Source of the DNA: a virus
Reading direction: 5' to 3' (one strand)
DNA length: 20,273 nucleotides
IMG/VR virus record: IMGVR_UViG_3300007735_000448
Span: 1 to 20,273 of that record
The translations under genes were made by a program, and so were the position numbers. The notes under the pieces were generated by a model. It had not been told where the DNA came from and ran no database searches. It saw only the letters and a program-made list of their open reading frames with translations. Shown here in pieces: positions 8,062-12,914 of the stretch (within the stretch, counting starts at the first letter, position 1; the number at the start of each line of letters is the position of its first letter).

Positions 8062-8063
8062 AG
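7917..8063 (+). CDS. Possible 48-aa leader ORF inside the structured region
   Basis: A GTG-started frame reads VSIPLGSADAMREMGIDAAI, continues with an amphipathic stretch (RLEQEMIARLPFAG) and stops with TAG at 8061-8063, shortly before the long hairpin at 8073. An internal ATG at 7947 gives 38 aa; AGGA lies about 12 nt before it, so neither start has a good ribosome binding site. The amino-acid composition is protein-like, but the same bases form the hairpins described for this region. If translated it could act as a leader whose ribosome alters the downstream helices. I would not treat it as an established gene. Confidence 0.2.
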   Translation: MSIPLGSADAMREMGIDAAIRLEQEMIARLPFAGSRLKLSDRIRLPIS

Positions 8064-8121
8064 TAGCGCAAAGGGTACACCAATCAGCGTATTAAATTTT
8101 AGTACGTTGATCCGTGTACCC
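8004..8121 (+). promoter_or_regulatory. Mutually exclusive hairpins before the gene at 8142
   Basis: A long stem-loop spans 8073-8121: GGGTACAC at 8073-8080 pairs with GTGTACCC at 8114-8121, and the inner arms ATCAGCGTA-TA and TA-GTACGTTGAT continue it for about 22 positions with two mismatches and two G-U pairs around an AT-rich loop. The 5' arm also overlaps CGCAAAGGGTA, whose exact complement TACCCTTTGCG lies about 60 nt upstream near 8005. The two helices share GGGTA and cannot form together. The ribosome binding site (TTGGAG) and ATG of the next gene follow within 10-20 nt, so the arrangement could control its expression. The structures are visible; the switching role is inferred. Confidence 0.45.
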
Positions 8122-8141
8122 CTAACCTTGGAGTTTTCAAA

Positions 8142-8630
8142 ATGGAACTAATGAAATATACCGCTGAAATGCCCATCGTTGATTTTGCTCCCGCTCAAGT
8201 ATTGGTATCGGGCAAAACCCTTGCAGATAAGAAAATGAGTGTAGTCGAGCAGGCTTCGCACTTTACCCTTGCCGCTCTTGTTGCTGAAAAGGGCAAGCTT
8301 GGTGCAGCCGCTCGCAATGGCATGGCAATGGATGGATTGTGCAGGATCGCATCGGCTACGTTCAATGGTAACTATCGTCCGCTCGCCGAGTATATCTCGG
8401 CGCTCACTGGGGAATCGCTCACTATCTCTAACCGTGCCACGTATGAAAGCTTGATTGATCGCTTTCAGGATCGCATCAATGATCTTAAGGACAAGGGTTT
8501 GACTTACAACAAAAAGCAGGGTGTTGTAGTTGATGGTGCAAAGCGCAAATCTTACCTTAAGGTAATAGCAGCACTCGAAGCAATCGCAATTGCTACCGCT
8601 GAAGAATTCGCACGTCGCAACGCTGAGTGA
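8142..8630 (+). CDS. Unrecognised 162-aa protein
   Basis: I do not recognise this protein. It is soluble, mostly helical and Ala-rich, with the segments VVEQASHFTLAALVAEKGKL, GMAMDGLCRIASATFNGNYR, and a charged DRFQDRINDLKDKGLTYNKK followed by a turn and two C-terminal helices ending ATAEEFARRNAE. There is no membrane segment, no metal-binding pattern and a single Cys. The start is well supported (TTGGAG, 8 nt before ATG). It is the first plus-strand gene after the terminase operon and has its own structured leader and downstream terminator, so it is expressed separately from the early operon. Possible roles are a small abundant early protein, a host-takeover or a counter-defence protein; the sequence does not decide. 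Confidence 0.8.
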   Translation: MELMKYTAEMPIVDFAPAQVLVSGKTLADKKMSVVEQASHFTLAALVAEKGKLGAAARNGMAMDGLCRIASATFNGNYRPLAEYISALTGESLTISNRATYESLIDRFQDRINDLKDKGLTYNKKQGVVVDGAKRKSYLKVIAALEAIAIATAEEFARRNAE

Positions 8631-8638
8631 GGTTTACA

Positions 8639-8830
8639 ATGAACCACATAGTAAGAAAAGGATCAATGCCCAAGTATCAACCTACCGCTAACACTGTAAG
8701 ACAATGGGAGCGCAGTGTACATCCATCAAACGCTAGCCAAGGCTATGCATCAACGAGCGCAAGTGTGCCTGAATTTGCGCGATCATTCGGGTTTCGCCCC
8801 TTCGGATTACGCGATAGCAGGGTTCAGTAA
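8639..8830 (+). CDS. Small basic protein, doubtful gene
   Basis: A 63-aa frame starting at ATG 8639, 9 nt after the stop of the 162-aa gene, with GAGG upstream. The frame is also open from a GTG at 8627, but the ATG is better placed. The product is polar and basic (MNHIVRKGSMPKYQPTANTV), rich in Ser, Arg and Pro, with an FGFRPFGLRDSR tail and no recognisable domain. Another frame (8715-8990) overlaps it and runs through the terminator, so that one is unlikely. The gene ends 20 nt before the terminator stem, which supports this frame as the last gene of the unit. The low-complexity composition leaves it uncertain. Confidence 0.45.
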   Translation: MNHIVRKGSMPKYQPTANTVRQWERSVHPSNASQGYASTSASVPEFARSFGFRPFGLRDSRVQ

Positions 8831-8850
8831 GAAAATCAGGGGTAATGTAA

Positions 8851-8884
8851 GGCGTAAGAAAAAACTTCTTACGCCATTTTTCTT
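8851..8884 (+). terminator. Intrinsic (rho-independent) terminator
   Basis: GGCGTAAGAA (8851-8860) and TTCTTACGCC (8866-8875) form a perfect 10-bp stem with a 5-nt loop AAAAC, followed by ATTTTTCTTTTT. It closes the short unit formed by the genes at 8142 and 8639. The stem sequence is the same as a motif repeated in the region downstream. Confidence 0.9.
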
Positions 8885-9174
8885 TTTAAAATCAAGCACT
8901 TATACCCCTATTGTAAGAAGTAAGACTTTTTTCGGGAAAATGCAGGGGTCTGAGGTCGCAAGCCTCTCAGCAAGTGTTATTTTCAACTGACTTATCAGCA
9001 AGAAAAATCAGGCAATCCTTATATAATATAGTAAAACTATTTACTTACTTACACTACACTTCCAACTCCTTGATTTTGCACACAAAAATCGCGTAAGTCC
9101 ACTTATAATTTTTAGTACGTATTCCTTACAAACCCCGTTTTTTCTTACGCCCCTCTTACTTTATTTTCTTACGC
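8852..9174. repeat. Repeated GCGTAAG / TTCTTACGCC motif
   Basis: The heptamer GCGTAAG occurs five times on the two strands in about 320 bp: 8852-8858 (+), 8868-8874 (-), 9091-9097 (+), 9144-9150 (-) and 9168-9174 (-). Three of these are part of the identical decamer TTCTTACGCC (8866, 9142 and 9166), the latter two 24 bp apart. Shorter CTTACG copies occur at 9253 and near 9389. Clustering in a non-coding control region suggests binding sites for a phage regulator or initiator protein. Confidence 0.55.
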
Positions 9175-9200
9175 CTCGACCATGCGTGACGAGGATTCTT

Positions 9201-9270
9201 TTACACTGTGATACACCTATTAAACCCTTACATTGTGATACATCTATTTTCTCTTACGTTGTGGTATAAT
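9201..9270 (+). repeat. Three tandem iterons overlapping a promoter
   Basis: Three imperfect direct repeats with spacing 27 and 26 bp begin at 9201 (TTACACTGTGATAC), 9228 (TTACATTGTGATAC) and 9254 (TTACGTTGTGGTAT). The first two continue with similar ACCTATT and ATCTATT tails. The third contains the -10 hexamer of the early-operon promoter. The period of about 2.5 helical turns and the overlap with the promoter fit operator sites of a repressor or activator; iterons for a replication initiator are the alternative. Confidence 0.65.
9262..9270 (+). promoter_or_regulatory. Extended -10 promoter of the early operon
   Basis: TGGTATAAT at 9262-9270 matches the sigma-70 extended -10 consensus (TGNTATAAT). 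No good -35 is found at the normal distance, which is common for extended -10 promoters. Transcription would start near 9277, just before the ribosome binding site of the 28-aa peptide gene. The element lies inside the third iteron. Confidence 0.6.
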
Positions 9271-9295
9271 GTAATCAATGAGCAAAGGAGCAAGC

Positions 9296-9382
9296 ATGAT
9301 GAGTAGTCTTATAGATTGGCTAGTAGCAGCAGCGTTCGGCATAGCCCTTGGTTGTGCCCTTTTCTTCGGTTTTTTCTTGTGA
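9296..9382 (+). CDS. 28-aa single-span membrane peptide
   Basis: ATG at 9296 is preceded by AAAGGAG, 6 nt upstream. The product begins MMSSLIDWLVAAAFGIALGC and ends with a run of Ala, Leu, Phe and Gly, so almost the whole peptide is one hydrophobic membrane segment. An in-frame ATG at 9278 would add six residues but lies at the predicted transcription start and in front of the ribosome binding site, so 9296 is preferred. It is the first gene after the early promoter. Tiny membrane peptides in phages act, for example, in superinfection exclusion, membrane anchoring or lysis control; no specific role can be read from this one. Confidence 0.6.
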   Translation: MMSSLIDWLVAAAFGIALGCALFFGFFL

Positions 9383-9434
9383 AGTTTTCTTACGAGGCAA
9401 CCAGTTCCGAGAGCAAGGAGAGTGAGCAACGCCT

Positions 9435-9647
9435 ATGACTAGATACATGCACTGCCGCGATTGCGGCTTAGAGTTAGAAGATCCCCTGCACACACTTGCA
9501 GGTTTCTGTTGGGATTGCCGTGAGGATGCCGCTATCGAAGCGCGAAAGGGATGGTGCATAGCACCCCTGCACAAATCAAACTATCTGCTAATCACAAACC
9601 GTCAAGACCTCGCAGGTCTGAATAACAAAGGGGGATTAGTGCGATGA
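9435..9647 (+). CDS. Small zinc-ribbon-like protein
   Basis: A 70-aa protein with two Cys pairs, CRDC (residues 7-10) and CWDC (25-28), the spacing of a small zinc finger or zinc ribbon, followed by an Ala- and Trp-containing C-terminal half. An in-frame stop lies four codons before the ATG, so the start is fixed. The AGGAG is about 15 nt upstream, further than usual, and instead serves a six-codon GTG frame that overlaps the ATG, which may couple initiation. It ends in an ATGA overlap with the next gene. Small zinc-ribbon proteins of phages often bind nucleic acid or host RNA polymerase, but no partner can be named here. Confidence 0.65.
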   Translation: MTRYMHCRDCGLELEDPLHTLAGFCWDCREDAAIEARKGWCIAPLHKSNYLLITNRQDLAGLNNKGGLVR

Positions 9648-9844
9648 CAACCAAATACAAAGCATCAGCAAAGCTAATAACCCAAGACGGCAAGACAATT
9701 GTCCTGCGGTTTCACAGTCTCACGTTCGCACAAGCAAAAGCATTTCAAAAAACGTTCGATCAGTTCGACCATGTACACAGCGATGCAGATTTAGTTTTTC
9801 ATGGTTGGTCGGAGGTCAAGCTGAAGTTGGAAGGGTTGGAATGA
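9644..9844 (+). CDS. Small early protein, beta-alpha-beta type
   Basis: A 66-aa protein of unknown function. It begins with two predicted strands (YKASAKLITQDGKTIVLRFH), then a helix (TFAQAKAFQKTFDQFD) and a final strand (DLVFHGWSEVKLKLEGL). The start overlaps the previous stop (ATGA), with GGGGG upstream as ribosome binding site. Several genes after it share this strand-strand-helix-strand outline without clear sequence identity. No catalytic or metal site is visible. Confidence 0.75.
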   Translation: MTTKYKASAKLITQDGKTIVLRFHSLTFAQAKAFQKTFDQFDHVHSDADLVFHGWSEVKLKLEGLE

Positions 9845-10005
9845 AGCAGTTAGCAATAGACACAAGCGATGCCGACGAGGTGATGATCCATCTCTTAGCT
9901 GATGCAGCAGTTGCAGACGGTGAGTTTTCAAACTGGGATCATGCCTACGAGTCGCTGTGGGTATGGTTGGAATATGAGTTAGCGATGCAAAAGGAGCGAG
10001 TATGA
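9841..10005 (+). CDS. 54-aa acidic early protein
   Basis: The start is set at ATG 9841, which overlaps the previous stop (ATGA) and has GGAAGG upstream; the frame is open 12 codons further back but those codons lie inside the previous gene. The protein is acidic and helical (DTSDADEVMIHLLADAAVAD, then NWDHAYESLWVWLEYELAMQ). No motif is recognised. Its last codon overlaps the next ATG. Confidence 0.65.
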   Translation: MKQLAIDTSDADEVMIHLLADAAVADGEFSNWDHAYESLWVWLEYELAMQKERV

Positions 10006-10169
10006 AAGTCTGGATAGTTTGCGAAGAGGATGAAGAACAAACCCAAGCACCGACCCCGACAGGGGAGGTGTTCACCGATGAAACCAAAGCGAAAGCTTAC
10101 GTAGAGGCAGTGAATGCTGATCCGAAAGGGTTGTTGTTCTTAACGCTAGTGGAAGGGGAATTGAAATGA
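10002..10169 (+). CDS. 55-aa early protein
   Basis: A plus-strand frame linked to both neighbours by ATGA overlaps (10002 and 10166). The ribosome binding site is AAGGAG. The sequence MKVWIVCEEDEEQTQAPTPT is followed by EVFTDETKAKAYVEAVNADP and a hydrophobic strand (KGLLFLTLVEGE). The layout is strand, acidic linker, helix with the D-E-x-K-A pattern, strand, as in neighbouring small genes. The function is unknown. The position in an unbroken overlap chain makes it a likely real gene despite its size. Confidence 0.7.
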   Translation: MKVWIVCEEDEEQTQAPTPTGEVFTDETKAKAYVEAVNADPKGLLFLTLVEGELK

Positions 10170-10375
10170 GTGAGAACGACGAAGAAACGGGCAGGTGGGT
10201 AATCCTTAACTTTTTCCCGCATAGCCCAACACATGTCTATGGCTTCTTTGATACCGATAAGGAAGCGTTGGACTACGCAATCAAACACAAGATGGACATG
10301 TATGGGAACAGTTTCGATATTCAAATGGTGCTCAATGCACATTACGTGGAACCAAGGAGAGAACCGTGGGAATGA
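10166..10375 (+). CDS. 69-aa early protein
   Basis: Starts in an ATGA overlap, with AAGGGGAA upstream. The visible layout is a strand (RWVILNFF), a turn with HSPTHVYGF, a helix (DTDKEALDYAIKHKMDMYG) and a strand (FDIQMVLNAHYV). This resembles the neighbouring tiny proteins in outline. No cysteines or catalytic motif. The function is unknown. Confidence 0.72.
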   Translation: MSENDEETGRWVILNFFPHSPTHVYGFFDTDKEALDYAIKHKMDMYGNSFDIQMVLNAHYVEPRREPWE

Positions 10376-10551
10376 AAAAGTTTGAAGTTGAGTTTAAGAA
10401 AACAAGTTGGATGGTTATAACAGTCGAAGCCGAGAGCGAGGAGGATGCTGAGGGCAGAGGCTTTCAATACTTGGAAGCAGAGGGCATCTTAAAGGATGCG
10501 TGTTGGGATATTGATGGAGTCTGGGAAGTGCAAGAGAAGGAGCAAGCATGA
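10372..10551 (+). CDS. 59-aa acidic early protein
   Basis: ATG 10372 overlaps the previous stop and has GGGA just before it; a GTG two codons upstream is the alternative start. The product MKKFEVEFKKTSWMVITVEA is followed by SEEDAEGRGFQYLEAEG and WDIDGVWEVQEKEQA. Two strands, a helix beginning with an S-E-E-D-A pattern and a final strand are predicted, similar to the sister genes on both sides. Function unknown. Confidence 0.72.
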   Translation: MKKFEVEFKKTSWMVITVEAESEEDAEGRGFQYLEAEGILKDACWDIDGVWEVQEKEQA

Positions 10552-10727
10552 TCGAAACGTGGGGGCAACTGAGCACACGCAAGCTTGAGCGTAAGTACAT
10601 ATCACCAGAAGAACGACAAAGGCTTGAGCGTGTTGCTGTTGGAAGGATATGCCGATGCAAGCACTGCATCTGTTGTGACGAGCTAAAAGCAGACATAGAA
10701 AGGAGGAAGCATGAAGGAAGAATTTGA
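10548..10727 (+). CDS. 59-aa protein with a compact Cys/His cluster
   Basis: A frame starting at ATG 10548 (ATGA overlap with the previous stop, AAGGAG upstream). The N-terminal half is basic and helical (STRKLERKYISPEERQRLER). The C-terminal half has CRCKHCICC, with five Cys and one His within nine residues, suited to metal binding or a redox role. The end overlaps the next gene by 17 nt. It resembles a truncated zinc knuckle. I do not recognise the family. Confidence 0.6.
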   Translation: MIETWGQLSTRKLERKYISPEERQRLERVAVGRICRCKHCICCDELKADIERRKHEGRI

Positions 10728-10935
10728 TTTAGTCGTAGAGGTAACGATTACCTACCTTAGAACCATCCATGCAGATGACCAAGAAGAAGCGCAAGAGATT
10801 GCAGAGAACGAAGCAATCGAAATGGCTGAAGAGATTCAAGAGGAGTACGAGCTAGACGATTATGGCTACGAAGTAGCCATCAAAAAACATAAAAACCCCC
10901 TATTACCAAGCGTAAGACTAACGAAACGGAGGTAG
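10711..10935 (+). CDS. 74-aa very acidic early protein
   Basis: A perfect AAAGGAGG lies 5 nt before the ATG, the strongest ribosome binding site of the cluster. The protein begins with a strand pair (EEFDLVVEVTITYLRTI), then a long acidic helix (ADDQEEAQEIAENEAIEMAE) and a final strand (YGYEVAIKKH) with a basic tail. The net charge of the middle is strongly negative, so a DNA-mimic role is conceivable, but this is speculation. It ends one base before the start of the MoxR-like gene and its tail codons carry that gene's ribosome binding site. Confidence 0.75.
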   Translation: MKEEFDLVVEVTITYLRTIHADDQEEAQEIAENEAIEMAEEIQEEYELDDYGYEVAIKKHKNPLLPSVRLTKRR

Positions 10936-10936
10936 T

Positions 10937-12022
10937 ATGCAAGAACAGCAAGTCAAACAGCAGCGCGAGATCTCACTGCAAGAAGCAGCAGACCTTATCG
11001 CTAACATCCCAGACAATAGGTTCCTGCTACGCGGCGAGCCTGGGATCGGCAAGTCGTCTGTGCTTAACCTCTTAGAGTCTCATCCCCTGCTACCCGCAGA
11101 TGAATATGATTTCGTTTACGTAGACTGTGCGAGCCTAGACCTTGGCGACACAGCAGCACCGATACCGAACCGAGAGGAGCGCATCCTCGAATACTTCCCC
11201 AATGGCACATTCAAACTGCATACTGATAAGAAAGTAGTCTTGTGCCTCGATGAGTTCAGCAAGGGTGCAGAACCTGTGCGTAACATGCTGCATCCACTAC
11301 TCGAAGAGAACAAGCCTCGCATGGCAGATAAGTTCCTCAAGAAGGGAAGCATCGTATTCCTCACAGGTAACCTGTCCACAGATGGAGTTGGCGACAACCT
11401 CAAAGCGCACTCACTCCAGAGGGTAACCGAGTGTGAGATACGCAAGCCATCTGCCGATACGTGGTTACCTTGGGCTAGTGCTAACAACATTGCACCAGAG
11501 ATACGCTCGTGGGTATATGCCCATCCCGATTGTCTAGCTTCATATCGAGACCCTGGGCAAGAGAGCAACCCTTACCCATACAACCCACGCAAGCCCAATC
11601 AGTCGTGCGTGTCGCCTCGCACACTCTCAAGGTCAAGCAACATCGTGCACGTCCGCAAGAAGCTTACACAGAACGCAGTACACGTAGCACTTGCAGGTAC
11701 AGCGGGCGCAGCATTCGCTGATTCATTCATGACTTACTTGCAGTTCTCAGATCAACTGCCAACCCGCGAGGCGATACGGACTGACCCCAAGGGATGCCGA
11801 GTGCCTGCTGAATCAGGAGCGCAGGGGATACTTGTGTATGCCTTCATAGACACACTGGCTAAGGACAATATCGACGCTTACATGACCTATGCCGAGCGGT
11901 TGAATCCTGACTGGATGGCATGCCTCGTGTTGAGCATCGCCAAAGACCCAATCAAACAAGCTATCGCATTCAGCAACGCAAGGTTCCGCGACTGGTGCGC
12001 TAACAACCAAGACTTATTCTAA
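10937..12022 (+). CDS. MoxR-like AAA+ ATPase
   Basis: A 361-aa single-domain AAA+ protein. It shows Walker A GEPGIGKS (residues 33-40), Walker B VLCLDEF (101-107), a sensor 1-type FLTGN (141-145) and a likely arginine finger region LQRVTECEI (160-168). The C-terminal 150 residues form the helical lid. The pattern fits the MoxR branch, whose members work as ring chaperones with a partner that has a VWA domain (RavA-ViaA, NorQ-NorD and the chelatase pairs are known examples); similar phage proteins are sometimes labelled CobS. The VWA partner is encoded two genes downstream here. The ribosome binding site is GGAGG. The target of the remodelling activity is unknown. Confidence 0.88.
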   Translation: MQEQQVKQQREISLQEAADLIANIPDNRFLLRGEPGIGKSSVLNLLESHPLLPADEYDFVYVDCASLDLGDTAAPIPNREERILEYFPNGTFKLHTDKKVVLCLDEFSKGAEPVRNMLHPLLEENKPRMADKFLKKGSIVFLTGNLSTDGVGDNLKAHSLQRVTECEIRKPSADTWLPWASANNIAPEIRSWVYAHPDCLASYRDPGQESNPYPYNPRKPNQSCVSPRTLSRSSNIVHVRKKLTQNAVHVALAGTAGAAFADSFMTYLQFSDQLPTREAIRTDPKGCRVPAESGAQGILVYAFIDTLAKDNIDAYMTYAERLNPDWMACLVLSIAKDPIKQAIAFSNARFRDWCANNQDLF

Positions 12023-12039
12023 ACAAAGGAGAACACAGC

Positions 12040-12906
12040 ATGACTATCTTAAACAACGCAGTGCTTGTCGAACTTAACATCTCAGCATGGACTGCATACA
12101 AGCTAGACAAACAACAATCTGCCAAGGTTGTCGCAGATAACAACGCAACCGAGAGCGATGCGGCTCGCGTCAACAAGAACCTCATGGCAGGTACATCACT
12201 GCTCAAGAACATCAACGACTACGTTGCGAAGGTTCGCATCTGGCACATAGCGCAGACCCTGCCGTGGGCAGAGAAAGGCCCAAGGCTTTTGCCGATGGCT
12301 AACTTCTTCCGCTACAAGGAACAGCTTAATACGATGGAGGCAAACACAACAGCACTCGTTAAGACGTTCCTTGATGCTTATCCTAACCTCGTATCAGTAG
12401 CAGCATTCAAGCTAGGTAACTTCTTCAATCGCTCAGAGTATCCAGACGTGAGCGAGGTTGCTCGCAAGTTCAGCTTTAGATATGCCTTCACCCCTGTGCC
12501 ACAGAGCGGACACTTCATCCTCGATACGCACAACGAGGTCATCAAAGAGCTAGCAACTAACTACGAAGCCGAGGCTAACCGCAGGGTAGGTGATGCGATG
12601 AAGGATGCGTGGGGTAGGTTGCACGAGACGCTTATTCATATCTCATCACGCATGACTGACTCGCCACAAGATCAAGAAGATAAGAAAAAGCGGTATCACG
12701 AGAGCATGCTCACTAATGCTCACGAGCTATGCGGACTGCTTACTGCGTTCAACATAACAGGAGATGCCAAGCTAGAGCAGGCAAGACAAGACTTGGAACG
12801 TGCGCTCTTAGGTGTACGCATCGATGACATAAAAGAAAGTGCTTCAGTACGCAAGGAGATCAAGGAGAAGGTAGACAACATCCTCGCCGTTAACGATTGG
12901 ATATAG
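12040..12906 (+). CDS. DUF3150-like protein of the MoxR/VWA cassette
   Basis: A 288-aa soluble protein, mostly helical. The N-terminal third has the outline I know from DUF3150: a WTAYKLDKQQSA stretch, NKNLMAGTSLLKNINDYVAK, then IAQTLPWAEKGPRLLPMANF around residues 70-90. The C-terminal half is long charged helix (ARQDLERALLGVRIDDIKES). DUF3150 proteins have no assigned activity but occur beside AAA+ and VWA-type genes, as here. The gene starts 17 bp after the ATPase stop with AAAGGAGA, and its end carries the ribosome binding site of the VWA gene. The likely role is an adaptor or substrate-binding member of the complex. Confidence 0.68.
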   Translation: MTILNNAVLVELNISAWTAYKLDKQQSAKVVADNNATESDAARVNKNLMAGTSLLKNINDYVAKVRIWHIAQTLPWAEKGPRLLPMANFFRYKEQLNTMEANTTALVKTFLDAYPNLVSVAAFKLGNFFNRSEYPDVSEVARKFSFRYAFTPVPQSGHFILDTHNEVIKELATNYEAEANRRVGDAMKDAWGRLHETLIHISSRMTDSPQDQEDKKKRYHESMLTNAHELCGLLTAFNITGDAKLEQARQDLERALLGVRIDDIKESASVRKEIKEKVDNILAVNDWI

Positions 12907-12914
12907 GAGGTTAT

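Larger units (their letters stand above)
8885..9295. other. AT-rich intergenic control region upstream of the early operon
   Basis: About 410 bp with no convincing gene. It holds three TATAAT hexamers (9022-9027, 9104-9109, 9265-9270), of which only the last has supporting context (extended -10). It also holds the GCGTAAG copies, three tandem iterons, and a weak GAGG/CCTC hairpin near 8952-8968. The density of repeats and A/T tracts would also suit a replication origin, but nothing here proves one. Confidence 0.5.

Noticed and set aside
8715-8990. Plus-strand 91-codon frame
   Set aside because: It reads through the strong terminator at 8851-8884 and its second half is Lys/Phe-rich from A/T tracts. 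The frame at 8639 is better placed.
9001-9110. Promoters at the TATAAT hexamers 9022 and 9104
   Set aside because: No -35 at 16-18 bp and no extended -10 TG; in an AT-rich region such hexamers arise by chance.
10711-10935. DNA-mimic anti-restriction protein (Ocr/ArdA type)
   Set aside because: It is very acidic, but the length and the pattern do not match these families; acidity alone is not enough.
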